DNA of 64,000 bases from Maribacter zhoushanensis (GCF_029350975.1 NZ_JARKMR010000002.1:1-64000); one strand, 5' to 3'. Shown: positions 23,104 to 32,626, counted from the stretch's first letter. Notes: generated by a model from the letters alone, not told the origin. Numbers and translations are program-made.

Positions 23104-26100
23104 TTATTCTAAACTAAAAGATTCAACCTCTTTGAACGGAGAAAGTTCTAAGCTGTTCATGGAAGATTGATAGTCTTTCCAATCGGTAGAAAAGAAGGTG
23201 TTGGTCTTCTGTAACGCCGTCTCTAGCTCGTCTTTTGCAAATTGCATTAATTGCTTTTCCGTAGCGGTCATTCCTGCTTTTCTAGATCCTACGTAGCGTC
23301 TTGCAATTTGTAAACGTTGCATTACCGTCATTTCTTTACTACGCGTAATACCTTGTCTTTTGTCTACTTTACCAAGATATAGAGCGGTAACGGAATCTAT
23401 TTGTTTAATGATATCTTTAGATGATTTTATCTGTTCCTTGTATTTTTTATCATCTTCCTTTTTCAAATCTTTCTGAAATTTTTCAGCAACCTCTTTGCTT
23501 TTTGCCAATTGCTGTACTGCATCTGCTGCCGTTTGCATGTAAGATTGTAAAACCTTGCCGTTTTCATATGCTTCATTGATTGCTACTGCAGAAACATCTA
23601 AACGAGGGTCTGAAGCTACCGTAATTGTCGTTTCTTCTTCCATTTCACCATAAAGCATTTTTATCGTGTAGGTACCGGGCTTAACATCAAGTCCGCCAGA
23701 TTCCCTTTTCTTGGTAATTACTTTTCTAGAAGGTCTATCAGCTCCTTTTTCATCCATTCTCCAGTAGATTCTATGGAAACCGGCTTTTTCAGGAGTCTTG
23801 TATTTTAGGGTGCGAATTAACCTATCGCCATCATAAAAATCAAATTGAACAGAATCTTTCTTTTGCACGCCCGTTAACTTAACAGCATCGTCTTTTTTCT
23901 CAGTTTTTTCTTCGGATGCACCTTCTTTTTTATCCTTTTTGGATTTCTCTTTTTTCTTGGCTTTTTTACCTTCTTTTAAGTAATAGGTAATCATAGCGCC
24001 AGACTTTCTGTTCTCGCCTTGGTATAAACCATCAGCGCCAAAACGACTACCGGTTGGTTGTTGATAAGCTGCCTGATATGCAGTTGGTGGGGTAAATAGT
24101 TCAATTTCCTTGTTCAGGATGCTAGCGTCTGATGCCAGTGCACGTAGTGGGCGAATATCATCTAATACCCACGCAGCTCTACCAAATGTACCTATTACCA
24201 AATCATGCTCTCTTGGGTGAATAGCTAAATCTTTAGTAGAAACAGTAGGGAAACCTTCTGTCCATTTCTGCCATTTTTCACCGGCATTCAAAGAAATATA
24301 TAAGCCGTCATCAGTCCCTAAAAATAGTAAATTAGGATTTTCAGGATCTTCAATAATAGATAAGGTATAGCTTTCTACATCTGTAGCATCAACGATTCTT
24401 GTCCAGCTTTTACCATAATCTTTAGTTCTATATGCATATGGTGTATAATTGAATCTTCTATAATCGTTGGCAATTAATAACGCTTCACCTTTATTACGTG
24501 TAGAAGCTTTTATTTGCGGAATCCAGCTTCCTTTAGGTAATCCTTTAATGTTTGCGGTAACATCTATCCAAGTTGCACCACCGTTTTGAGTGTAATGAAC
24601 ACGACCGTCATCCGAACCTGTCCATAGCATATCTTTTTCAACAGGTGATGGTTCAATGACTAATATAGTAGTGTGATTTTCAGCTCCGGTAGCATCCATA
24701 GATAAACCGCCGCTTTCGCTTTGCTTTTGCTTTTCTGGGTCATTGGTTGTTAAATCTGGAGAAATCACTTTCCATGTCAATGCCTTATCAGTACTCTTAT
24801 GTACAAACTGACTACCAAAATATACGGTACTGTTATCGAAAGGATCTTGGCTAATTGCCGAGTTCCAGTTAAAACGAAGTTGAGTATCTGCATCTGGTGG
24901 AGTAGGGCGTACTATATAATTGTCACCCGTAACATGGTCAAAGCGTTGAACGTTACCTTGCTGACTCATAGTATAACCATATCTAGAATCTACAGGATCA
25001 GGAACAACATCAAAACCATCGCCAAAACTAATTTCTTGCCAGTAACTATTACGAATACCTTGAGCTTTCCAAACATATGCAGGACCTCTCCAGCTACCAT
25101 TATCTTGCATACCACCGTATACATTATAAGGATATTCGTTATCTGTTGCAATGTGATAAAATTGCGCTACGGGTAGGTTACCTACAAAGCGCCACGTTTT
25201 TCCGCCATCTTTAGAAATATTCAGTCCGCCATCATTACCATCCATCATAAACTGTCCGTTTTCAGGGTGAATCCAGAAGGCATGGTGATCAGGGTGTACC
25301 CCGTTATCTGCACGGTATGCCGGCATTAGTTGCGTAAAGCTCTTACCACCATCTTGCGATACATTTACGTAGGTAAATACAGAGAATACCCTGTTTTCAT
25401 TTTCAGGATCTACATAAATTTCAGAGTAGTAGAAAGGTCTGTTGCCGATATCACTTTTATCATTTACTTTTTTCCATTTAAAGCCGCCATCCTCAGATTT
25501 GTAAAGTGCATTCTTTTTAGCTTCAACCAAGGCATAAATAACATCAGGTTTTCCATGAGCTATAGCAACACCAATTCTACCCAAATCGCCAGCAGGTAAT
25601 CCATCTTCCTCGCTTAATTTTTTCCAGTTTTTACCACCGTCGTGGGTAATGTATAAACCACTACCAGAACCGCCTGAGTTAAAGAACCAAGGCTCACGCT
25701 TGTGTTCCCACATGGCAGCAATTAGCTTGTTAGGGTTGGTAGGATCCATGATTAAATCGGCAACTCCTGTTTTATTGTTTACGAAAAGTACTTTCTCCCA
25801 AGTTTCGCCACCATCGGTTGTTTTAAATACGCCACGCTCAGGGTGTTCGCCCCACGGAGAACCAATAGCACCTACATAAACCGTATTAGGGTTCATTGGG
25901 TCTATTTTTATTCTATGGATGTGTCTTGTTTTTTCAAGACCCATAGATTTCCAGGTTTTACCGCCATCAAGAGATTTGTATACTCCGTAGCCACCGTTTA
26001 AGCTATTTCTAGGGTTACCTTCACCTGTACCTGCCCAAATCACGGACGGATTACTTTGTTGTATAGCAACGGCACCAATCGATGCAGTGACTTCATTATC

Positions 26101-26340
26101 AAAAATAGGTTCCCATTTTATACCACCAGAAGTAGATTTCCATAATCCGCCAGAAGCGGTACCTACATACATTATATCTGGGTTGGAATTTACGACATCA
26201 ATACTGGTAACACGGCCACTCATACCACCGGGACCAATGTTACGTGGTTTAAGGTCTTGAGCCAATTCCATTTTGAAATCTTGTGCTGAAACGAAAACAG
26301 ATGCAAAAAGCACCAACAAGGAGAGTAATCTTCTGGTCAT
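23104..26340 (-). CDS. secreted VPS10/BNR-repeat protein
   Basis: A 1078-residue exported protein (signal about 1-19, ending VSAQ) whose first 750 residues consist of BNR/sortilin-like propeller repeats with many S-x-D-G-G-x-T-W Asp-boxes (KSTSGGIKWEPIF, KSLDGGKTWKSMG, KTTDGGETWEKV, ITHDGGKNWKKL, SKDGGKTWRFVG). The C-terminal 300 residues hold an Ig-like region and a helical end. At about 785-822 is a lysine/glutamate-rich insert (KKAKKKEKSKKDKKEG). This family is common in Bacteroidota, often named glycosyl hydrolase or sialidase without proof; no catalytic residues can be named. It likely heads the operon with S9, DUF2490 and YceI. Confidence 0.85.
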   Translation of the reverse strand: MTRRLLSLLVLFASVFVSAQDFKMELAQDLKPRNIGPGGMSGRVTSIDVVNSNPDIMYVGTASGGLWKSTSGGIKWEPIFDNEVTASIGAVAIQQSNPSVIWAGTGEGNPRNSLNGGYGVYKSLDGGKTWKSMGLEKTRHIHRIKIDPMNPNTVYVGAIGSPWGEHPERGVFKTTDGGETWEKVLFVNNKTGVADLIMDPTNPNKLIAAMWEHKREPWFFNSGGSGSGLYITHDGGKNWKKLSEEDGLPAGDLGRIGVAIAHGKPDVIYALVEAKKNALYKSEDGGFKWKKVNDKSDIGNRPFYYSEIYVDPENENRVFSVFTYVNVSQDGGKSFTQLMPAYRADNGVHPDHHAFWIHPENGQFMMDGNDGGLNISKDGGKTWRFVGNLPVAQFYHIATDNEYPYNVYGGMQDNGSWRGPAYVWKAQGIRNSYWQEISFGDGFDVVPDPVDSRYGYTMSQQGNVQRFDHVTGDNYIVRPTPPDADTQLRFNWNSAISQDPFDNSTVYFGSQFVHKSTDKALTWKVISPDLTTNDPEKQKQSESGGLSMDATGAENHTTILVIEPSPVEKDMLWTGSDDGRVHYTQNGGATWIDVTANIKGLPKGSWIPQIKASTRNKGEALLIANDYRRFNYTPYAYRTKDYGKSWTRIVDATDVESYTLSIIEDPENPNLLFLGTDDGLYISLNAGEKWQKWTEGFPTVSTKDLAIHPREHDLVIGTFGRAAWVLDDIRPLRALASDASILNKEIELFTPPTAYQAAYQQPTGSRFGADGLYQGENRKSGAMITYYLKEGKKAKKKEKSKKDKKEGASEEKTEKKDDAVKLTGVQKKDSVQFDFYDGDRLIRTLKYKTPEKAGFHRIYWRMDEKGADRPSRKVITKKRESGGLDVKPGTYTIKMLYGEMEEETTITVASDPRLDVSAVAINEAYENGKVLQSYMQTAADAVQQLAKSKEVAEKFQKDLKKEDDKKYKEQIKSSKDIIKQIDSVTALYLGKVDKRQGITRSKEMTVMQRLQIARRYVGSRKAGMTATEKQLMQFAKDELETALQKTNTFFSTDWKDYQSSMNSLELSPFKEVESFSLE

Positions 26341-27005
26341 TTTAGAGGTTTGTTAGTTAGGTTTCTAAAAATAGCTGAAAAGAAAGGGAAGTATTCTTAA
26401 AAGGATGTTAACAGTATGCGGTTTTAAAGAATCCGTAATTCTTTAACAGTTTTGCGGTTTAGTGCTCAGTAGTCAGTAGGCAGTATCAGTTCGCAGTAGC
26501 AGTGCTCAGTTTTCGGTTGGCAGCATCAGTTGGCAGTAGCAGTGCTCAGTTTTCAGTAGTCGGTATCAGTTCACAGTAGCAGTTTTTAGTAGATAATTAC
26601 ATAGTTGATTATGTTACTTAACTGTCAGTTCGAGTGGCTTTTTAGTTGTAGCGTATGGGAAACTAAAAAGTTGCCTGCCTACCGGCGGGCAGGTATCGAG
26701 AATCTTTGGAACATGCGATGGTTCTCGATAATAATTTCTTGTACCTCGAAGTTCACTCTAACTGACTAATAATGATTAAGGTCACTGAGCGTAGCCGAAG
26801 TGATAGTGTGTTCAGTAGGCAGTATCAGTTCGCAGTAACAGTGCTCAGTTTCCAGTAGACAGTATCAGTTGGCAATAGCAAAATCAGTTTTTATTAATAG
26901 TTGTACCATGCGATTCTCGTAAACCAAGGTCACTGAGCGTAGCCGAAGTGACCGAACAACGAACAACTAACAACTAACAACGAACAACCAACAACCAACA
27001 CCCCA
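26341..27005. repeat. repeat-rich intergenic region without genes
   Basis: This 665-base gap contains no convincing gene. From 26461 to about 26590 and again at about 26812-26890 it is built of a degenerate CAGT-type repeat (CAGTAGGCAGTATCAGTTCG, CAGTAGCAGTGCTCAGTTTT) with a higher-order period near 60 bases. Two exact 26-base copies of AAGGTCACTGAGCGTAGCCG plus AAGTGA lie at 26778-26803 and 26926-26951. A 140-base palindromic element sits between the two blocks (26625-26765), and AACAAC/CAACCA microsatellite ends at about 27000. A frame on the minus strand at 26930 ending HFGYAQ is a known by-product of the second repeat and not a gene. Confidence 0.75.
26625..26765. repeat. 140-bp palindromic repeat element
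   Basis: The ends TCAGTTCGAGTG (26625-26636) and CACTCTAACTGA (26754-26765) are inverted copies with one mismatch. Inside are TATCGAGAA (26694-26702) and TTCTCGATA (26722-26730), and CCTGCC with GGCAGG (26674-26693). It looks like a REP- or MITE-like element of the kind spread through flavobacterial intergenic regions. No open frame is present. Confidence 0.65.
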
Positions 27006-27599
27006 TCAACGAACTTGAAATATCCCAAACAACTCATTGCCCTGTCTAGGCTTAATAGAGTTGTAACAAGGATCGAAAGTGATCGTTTTAAAATAGGGTG
27101 ATAAATATTTGGTGTACAGATCTTTGTTTCCGCCAAATGGACGCTTTTCCATATCTCCCGTAAGTGGTATATTGAACCAAAGTCCTGCCAATTTACCATT
27201 CGGTTTTAACAGTTGAGCCATCTGTTTGGCATATGCATTTCTATTACTATCCGTTGGTGGAAAAGAACAAAAAAAGGTTTGTTCTAGAATTAAATCAAAC
27301 TGACCTTTAAATTGAAAAAAATCGGCTTGGTGTATATGTTCTTCAGGAAAATCAGGAGTCCTCTTTTTAAATTCCTTTAGCGGAATTTCAGAGATATCAA
27401 GAATGTGAACATTTTTAAATCCTGCCTTCCAGAGGTACTCTGCTTCATATGCATTTCCGGCTCCCGGTATTAAAATTTTTATGGACTTATCTGCCAATTG
27501 GTCTACATATTCTTTTATGGGAGTAGAAGGGTAGCCAACGTCCCAACCTGTACTATTATTGTTATACCGTTCTGTCCAATAATGCTCTTCTTCTTTCAA
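27006..27599 (-). CDS. TPMT-family SAM-dependent methyltransferase
   Basis: A 197-residue cytoplasmic methyltransferase of the thiopurine/thiol S-methyltransferase type: WTERYNNNSTGWDVGYPS at the substrate side, ILIPGAGNAYEAEYLW (motif I, SAM binding), VHILDIS (motif II), IHQADFFQF, and DLILEQTFFCSFPP (post-motif). The length fits the family. Substrates in relatives include thiols, halides and selenium or tellurium compounds; which applies here cannot be read from sequence. Its stop lies at the edge of the repeat-rich gap, and it is divergent from the tricorn-like peptidase. Confidence 0.9.
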   Translation of the reverse strand: MKEEEHYWTERYNNNSTGWDVGYPSTPIKEYVDQLADKSIKILIPGAGNAYEAEYLWKAGFKNVHILDISEIPLKEFKKRTPDFPEEHIHQADFFQFKGQFDLILEQTFFCSFPPTDSNRNAYAKQMAQLLKPNGKLAGLWFNIPLTGDMEKRPFGGNKDLYTKYLSPYFKTITFDPCYNSIKPRQGNELFGIFQVR

Positions 27600-27692
27600 G
27601 GTGATATAGTTTTTGCTAGCACAGTAAATTTAATTAGAATTAGCAATTTTCTACCATCTATGTAGAATAGAATACCATTGATCACAGATTTA

Positions 27693-27723
27693 TTGCCGTA
27701 GAAAAATCAAATACCTATCTTTC
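27693..27723 (+). promoter_or_regulatory. promoter candidate of the tricorn-like peptidase
   Basis: TTG (27693-27695), a 20-base spacer and TATCTTTC (27716-27723) resemble the Bacteroidota -33/-7 pattern TTG and TAnnTTTG with one mismatch. The ATG is 30 bases downstream. Confidence 0.35.
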
Positions 27724-27753
27724 AAAGCTACTAAGCACCAACTAAGTAAACGT

Positions 27754-30700
27754 ATGAAATACTCATTATTGACCGCTTTGGCGGTATGCCTAACGTATGT
27801 CTCAACAGCACAAACAAATCCAAAATGGGCACGTTACCCAGCAATTTCTCCAGACGGTAATACCATTGCATTTACTTATAAAGGTAACCTGTTCACCGTG
27901 ACTGTAGATGGTGGTGTGGCAAAACAATTGACCTATCATGCCGCACATGATTATGCGCCGGTTTGGAGTAAAAGTGGAGAAAAAATAGCCTTTGCATCTA
28001 ACAGATATGGCAATTTTGATGTGTATATTATGGATGCTCAAGGTGGTGCCTCAACACGTTTAACGTTTCATAGTAATGATGAAAAACCATTTAGTTTCTC
28101 CGCGGACGATACAACCGTTCTTTTTGGTGCAAATCGTTTAGATATTGCAGAACATCGTCAATACCCCACAGGGTCACAACCAGAATTGTATAGTGTTCCC
28201 GTAAATGGCGGTAGGGTAGATCAAGTATTGACCGTACCGGTAGAGGATGTGCAAGTAAATGCTGATGGTACTAAAATGATATATCATGACAGAAAAGGAT
28301 ATGAGAACGAGTTTAGAAAGCATCATGCATCTGCCATTACAAGAGATATTTGGTCGTATGATCCATCCACCGGAAAGCATAAACAACTTACTAATTTTAA
28401 AGGAGAGGACCGTAATCCGGTATTTTCAAAAGACGGCAATGCTATTTACTATTTAAGCGAGCAAGAAGGCTCTTTCAATGTCTTTTCAATGTCATTGACG
28501 GGAGCACCAGAAATTGCGGCGCATACCAGTTTTAAGACACACCCGGTACGCTCTTTAAGTATAGGTAATAATACTTTGGCATTTGGTTACGATGGCGAAA
28601 TTTATACGCTAAAAGCAGGTGAAGGCGCTAAGAAAGTAGATATTATAATTAGAACACAAGAAGACAGTAATGCTACATCATATGTATCTGTAAATGGGGG
28701 CGTTCAAGAGATGGATGTTGCGCCTAACGGTAAGGAAATTGCCTTTATAAGTAGGGGTGAGGTCTTTGTAACATCTGTAGATGGTTCGTTGACCAAGCGT
28801 ATTACCAATACTCCAGAGCAAGAACGTTTTGTAAAGTTCATGCCCAACGGTAAATCTATAGCTTATTCTAGCGAACGTAACGGTAAATGGAGTGTTTTTA
28901 AGGCATCTAAAGTAAGACAGGAAGAGCCTTATTTCTTTGCATCTACCTTAATAAAAGAAGATACATTGGTGACCTCAAAAAAAGATATCTACTTGCCAGA
29001 GTTCTCGCCAGATAGTACATATGTTGCCTATATGGAAGGCAGAAGAACATTGAAGGTCAAGAATTTAAAAACAAAAAAAGTGACCACCATTTTAACGCCA
29101 GATGAAGTCATTCATATGCGAGACGGTGATCAATATTACCAGTGGAGTCCAGATAGTAAATGGCTGTTGGTTGATTGGAGTGTTTCGCTAAATAATACAG
29201 AATTGCTTTTAGTATCTAAAGACGGAAAGCAACGTAAAAATTTGACTCAAAGTGGGTATTATGATTTTTCTCCTAAATGGGTGAATGATGGTAGTCAGAT
29301 CATCTATTTCTCAAATCGTGACGGACTTAAAAGTTATGCTACCAGTGGTTCTTTTGAAACCGATGTTTACAGCATGTTCTTAACTCAAGAATCTTGGGAT
29401 AAATTCAATAATACCAAGGAAGAGTACGATTTATTAAAAATGATCGAAGAAGCTGCAAAAGAGAAAAAAGGCGATGCAGAATCTGATGATAAAAAGAAGA
29501 AAGGCAAAAAGGATAAAAAAGAGGAGACAGCGGTTAAAACGGTAAAGTTCAATTTAGAAGATGTAGACCGAAGAAAATCAAGACTTACCATACACTCTTC
29601 TAAACTATCTGATGCGGTATTATCGAAGGATGGTGAAAAGTTATACTATTTGACCAAGTTTGAAAAAAATTACAACCTATGGGAAACCGAAATACGCACC
29701 AAAAGCACAAAAATGTTGATTCCGTTAGGTGCGAAATCGGCAAGTTTACAGTGGGATGCCAAGAAGGAAAACCTATTTCTTTTATCTGACGGCAGTATTT
29801 CTAAAATAGATGTCAAAGTCGCTAAAACAGAACCGGTAAAATTAAATGCCGAAATGGTTTTAGATGCCGATGCAGAACGTAAGTTCATGTTTGATCATAT
29901 TTGGTTGAAAACCAACGGAATATTTTATACATCTACCTTTCATGGTATTGACTGGAAAGCCATACGTACAGAATATGAAAAGTATTTACCTCATATTGGT
30001 AATGACTACGAGTTTTCTGAAATGATTTCAGAAATGCTGGGCGAGCTAAATGTGAGTCACGCTGGTGGTCGATTTTCAGATAATATAGATAATGGCGATC
30101 AAACAGCATCGCTAGGTGTATATATGGATTATAAACATACAGGTGACGGAATAAAAATTACCGAAGTCATCAAAGGTGGTCCATTAGATAAATCTGGATT
30201 TGATATAAAACCAGGAATGGTCATTCAAAAAATAAATGGAGAAACTATCGCAAAATCAACTGATATTGCTCGTTATTTAAACCGAATTGCGGGAGATTTT
30301 ACCTTATTGGATATTGTAGATGAAAAAAGCAAGAAAAAACAGATTACGGTAAAACCAATATCACTTAGACAAGAAGGTAGATTGCTGTATGAGCGTTGGG
30401 TAAAGAACAATGAAAAAGAAGTTTTAGAAAAGAGTAACGGAACCTTGGGTTATGTCCACATACCAGGAATGAGCGACGGACCTTACCGTACCATTTATGA
30501 AGAAATGCTGGGGAAATTCAATGATAAAAAAGCGGTCATCGTAGATACCCGTTTTAATGGCGGTGGGGACTTGGTAGCAGATTTGGCAATGTTTTTTACC
30601 GGTGTACCATTTCTAACCTATGAAACAGAATCTAGGGTAGTAGGTGGCGAACCAACCTCTAGGTGGACGAAGCCAACCTTGGCAATGTTCAATGAATCTA

Positions 30701-30990
30701 TGTACAGTGATGGATCTTGCTTTGCAAGTGGCTATGTAGATTTAAAGATTGGAAAAACCGTAGGTATGCCCGTACCGGGTACCTGTAGCTTTGCCGGTTG
30801 GGAGCGTTTACCAAATGGTGGCGTTTGGGGCGTTGTCCCTGTAAGTGCCAAAAACAAAGCAGGCGAGTGGATGGAAAACAACGAGACCAACCCAGAAATT
30901 ATGGTTAAAAATCAACCAGATGTCATTGCAAAAGGCATTGATCAGCAATTAGAGAAATCTATAGAAGTGTTATTGAAAGAGGTGGAGTAG
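27754..30990 (+). CDS. tricorn-type S41 peptidase, secreted
   Basis: A 1078-residue exported protease (signal about 1-19, ending VSTAQ). Residues 25-560 hold PD40/WD40 propeller repeats (YPAISPDGNTIAFTYKGNLF, FASNRYGNFDVYIMDAQGG). A lysine-rich insert (KKKKGKKDKKEE) at about 575-600 precedes the rest. A PDZ domain with GIKITEVIKGGPLDKSG and a C-terminal S41 catalytic domain follow; YSDGSCFASG contains the likely nucleophilic serine. The domain order matches tricorn proteases, here in a periplasmic or secreted form as in many Bacteroidota. It would degrade oligopeptides. A small attC-like palindrome begins 25 bases after its stop. Confidence 0.92.
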   Translation: MKYSLLTALAVCLTYVSTAQTNPKWARYPAISPDGNTIAFTYKGNLFTVTVDGGVAKQLTYHAAHDYAPVWSKSGEKIAFASNRYGNFDVYIMDAQGGASTRLTFHSNDEKPFSFSADDTTVLFGANRLDIAEHRQYPTGSQPELYSVPVNGGRVDQVLTVPVEDVQVNADGTKMIYHDRKGYENEFRKHHASAITRDIWSYDPSTGKHKQLTNFKGEDRNPVFSKDGNAIYYLSEQEGSFNVFSMSLTGAPEIAAHTSFKTHPVRSLSIGNNTLAFGYDGEIYTLKAGEGAKKVDIIIRTQEDSNATSYVSVNGGVQEMDVAPNGKEIAFISRGEVFVTSVDGSLTKRITNTPEQERFVKFMPNGKSIAYSSERNGKWSVFKASKVRQEEPYFFASTLIKEDTLVTSKKDIYLPEFSPDSTYVAYMEGRRTLKVKNLKTKKVTTILTPDEVIHMRDGDQYYQWSPDSKWLLVDWSVSLNNTELLLVSKDGKQRKNLTQSGYYDFSPKWVNDGSQIIYFSNRDGLKSYATSGSFETDVYSMFLTQESWDKFNNTKEEYDLLKMIEEAAKEKKGDAESDDKKKKGKKDKKEETAVKTVKFNLEDVDRRKSRLTIHSSKLSDAVLSKDGEKLYYLTKFEKNYNLWETEIRTKSTKMLIPLGAKSASLQWDAKKENLFLLSDGSISKIDVKVAKTEPVKLNAEMVLDADAERKFMFDHIWLKTNGIFYTSTFHGIDWKAIRTEYEKYLPHIGNDYEFSEMISEMLGELNVSHAGGRFSDNIDNGDQTASLGVYMDYKHTGDGIKITEVIKGGPLDKSGFDIKPGMVIQKINGETIAKSTDIARYLNRIAGDFTLLDIVDEKSKKKQITVKPISLRQEGRLLYERWVKNNEKEVLEKSNGTLGYVHIPGMSDGPYRTIYEEMLGKFNDKKAVIVDTRFNGGGDLVADLAMFFTGVPFLTYETESRVVGGEPTSRWTKPTLAMFNESMYSDGSCFASGYVDLKIGKTVGMPVPGTCSFAGWERLPNGGVWGVVPVSAKNKAGEWMENNETNPEIMVKNQPDVIAKGIDQQLEKSIEVLLKEVE

Positions 30991-31014
30991 TGCTTTGCAT
31001 TATTACTATTTTTA

Positions 31015-31066
31015 AACAAATTATATAAAAGGGCTAAATGTACCTTGGTACGTTTAGCGGATTGTT
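31015..31066 (+). repeat. short attC-like palindrome opening the cassette array
   Basis: A 52-base element running from AAC to GTT. Its arms read AACAA...GCTAAATGTACC and GGTACGTTTAGC...TTGTT, giving a stem with a TT tip. The GTT at 31064 opens the first unit of the array. It lies 25 bases after the stop of the tricorn-like gene and may be the site into which the array was built, or the remnant of a lost cassette. Confidence 0.6.
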
Positions 31067-31076
31067 GTAAACCATT

Positions 31077-31463
31077 ATGAAAAAAGCAATCTTATTTATA
31101 CTTATTTCTTCCATTTCAATTTTGGCTCAGGGACAATCAACGAATTGTTCTGGCTTGAAAAGTGGAGTATTTAGGTCCGACACAAATGGACAAAGGATAA
31201 TCGAAAGAAAAGCTGGAAAAGAAATTTTTACGTTCTCTGATTACGATTTAAAATTGGAATTTGACATTGAGTGGCTTAATAACTGCTCTTACAAAAGAAA
31301 ACTTTCAAGGATTTTGAAGAATCCGAATAATGAAGAAGTGCACTATAGTCATAAATGGACAATAGTAAAGCTAATTGATGGAGACGACAGCGGATACATA
31401 GAAAGACTTCACAATGAGGCTTTCAATATTACTGTGGACTTAAAATGGACAAAAGAAAATTAA
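31077..31463 (+). CDS. hypothetical secreted protein (cassette 1)
   Basis: A 128-residue protein with a signal peptide (about 1-20, ending AQGQ) followed by a small domain with two cysteines (STNCSGLKSGVF and NNCSYKR) that could pair. The pattern CSGLKSGVFR...IIERKAG and LKLEFDIEWLNNCSY suggests a beta-rich fold, as in short lipocalin-like or DUF-type periplasmic proteins. I do not recognise it. The ATG lies 10 bases after the unit's opening GTT, with the boundary acting as its leader; its stop is seven bases before the palindrome's R-like end. Confidence 0.7.
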   Translation: MKKAILFILISSISILAQGQSTNCSGLKSGVFRSDTNGQRIIERKAGKEIFTFSDYDLKLEFDIEWLNNCSYKRKLSRILKNPNNEEVHYSHKWTIVKLIDGDDSGYIERLHNEAFNITVDLKWTKEN

Positions 31464-31476
31464 AATAACGGTTTAC

Positions 31477-31600
31477 AACAAAGGCTAAAATTCATTGCTT
31501 ACGGATTTCCTAATCGGAAATCACGGGCAAAAAGCTATCTTTAGGTTCGTCTGGATTGTCCTTCGGACGAATCACAGCAACGAACCTTAGCCCAACCGTT
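31477..31600 (+). repeat. attC-like palindrome after cassette 1
   Basis: A 124-base element from AAC (31477) to GTT (31598). When the right arm is reverse-complemented the two arms share AAC, GGCTAA, TTC, TTGCT and GATT in the same order. Smaller hairpins lie inside (GATTTCC/GGAAATC; GTCC/GGAC). Extra unpaired bases occur in only one arm, as in the asymmetry of attC sites. Confidence 0.72.
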
Positions 31601-31618
31601 AGCTGCAATTACGAAAAA

Positions 31619-32617
31619 GTGAATAGAAAACATTGGACAGAACCGAATGGAGTTTTTATTGTCAATATTCCAGTTGATTGGCAATATAGAAATGCTGTGC
31701 TTAATAATATCGAAGAAAAATCACCTTACAGCTTTGAAGCCTATGATAATTCTATTGGCTGCTTCCAGCTAAGTTGTTATCCTTTATCAGAAAGAAGAAT
31801 CAATCCAAATTTCCCAGTACAAAAAAGTAATTCAAAAGTTGAGTGGTTGGAATCTCGAATGGATGACTCCGAATATGATATGTATTTGTGGCATGCCCAG
31901 ATTGAGGATCACCTTTGTATGGCGAAATGCATTTATTCAGGAACAGATCAAAATCATACAGCGGTTAAAGACCTCATAAAACAAAGTAGAGAATCGCTTG
32001 ATACTTTTAGGCTAATCCCTCTTGAAGATCGAAATCATGCTATAAACTTAAATAAGTATGACAATTTCATAGGCTCTTTGGCAAGTTCATACGACTTGCG
32101 AGAAAGGGCTATGGAGTCAAAATCGTATATTGAAATAATCGCTGTTATATCAAACCAAATTGATGCATTTTTAAGGATGTCTATTCTTCTTAAGAAACAG
32201 TTATTAGAAAACAGTAATGAGATTGAAATCAAGTATTTATTCCAAGGAGATAATGAAAGGGGAATAATCGAGAGAAGAATATATAAAGAAGCTAAAGATC
32301 TTGAAATAGTGGATCAAGAAACATTTGATGAACTTAATGATCTGTATGACTTAAGAAACAGAGTTATTCATAGATATATTATAAGCCACTTAAAAACGGT
32401 TGACATAGCGGGTATTTCAGTTAAATACTTTTTTCTTTCCGAAAGGATTAACGCAGTACTAAAAGAAATTGAAGATAACCAAATTGAACAAGGTATAGGT
32501 ATCTATGGTAATGGATATACTAAAGATTATGAGCCAACAAAGAATGACCAGAATATTGCGTTTTCAATGGCCAATGATAAACACTTGATGAAAGAATTTA
32601 AACGAAAAATTAAATAA
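31619..32617 (+). CDS. hypothetical protein with HEPN-like C-terminus (cassette 2)
   Basis: A protein of about 333 residues. The first in-frame start (31556) lies inside the palindrome; I favour GTG at 31619, just after the unit's GTT, giving NRKHWTEPNGVFIVNIP. The N-terminal 110 residues look like a small beta domain. The C-terminal 160 residues are helical and contain RNRVIH in LYDLRNRVIHRYIISHL, fitting the R-x4-H motif of HEPN domains, which occur in RNases of toxin and defence systems. Identification is tentative. It is the only gene of its unit and is followed at once by the next palindrome. Confidence 0.65.
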   Translation: MNRKHWTEPNGVFIVNIPVDWQYRNAVLNNIEEKSPYSFEAYDNSIGCFQLSCYPLSERRINPNFPVQKSNSKVEWLESRMDDSEYDMYLWHAQIEDHLCMAKCIYSGTDQNHTAVKDLIKQSRESLDTFRLIPLEDRNHAINLNKYDNFIGSLASSYDLRERAMESKSYIEIIAVISNQIDAFLRMSILLKKQLLENSNEIEIKYLFQGDNERGIIERRIYKEAKDLEIVDQETFDELNDLYDLRNRVIHRYIISHLKTVDIAGISVKYFFLSERINAVLKEIEDNQIEQGIGIYGNGYTKDYEPTKNDQNIAFSMANDKHLMKEFKRKIK

Positions 32618-32626
32618 AAAGCAGCT

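Noticed and set aside
26461-26590. Regular CAGT repeats as a possible CRISPR array
   Set aside because: The repeats are degenerate, of 5-20 bases, without constant repeat and unique spacer structure, and no cas gene is in the window.
26930-27199. 89-residue frame ending HFGYAQ
   Set aside because: It reads through the 26-base intergenic repeat and the end of the methyltransferase in another frame; this peptide ending is a by-product of the repeat.
31556-31618. Upstream start for the HEPN-like cassette protein
   Set aside because: The first 21 codons lie in the right arm of the palindrome; GTG at 31619 fits the cassette layout better.
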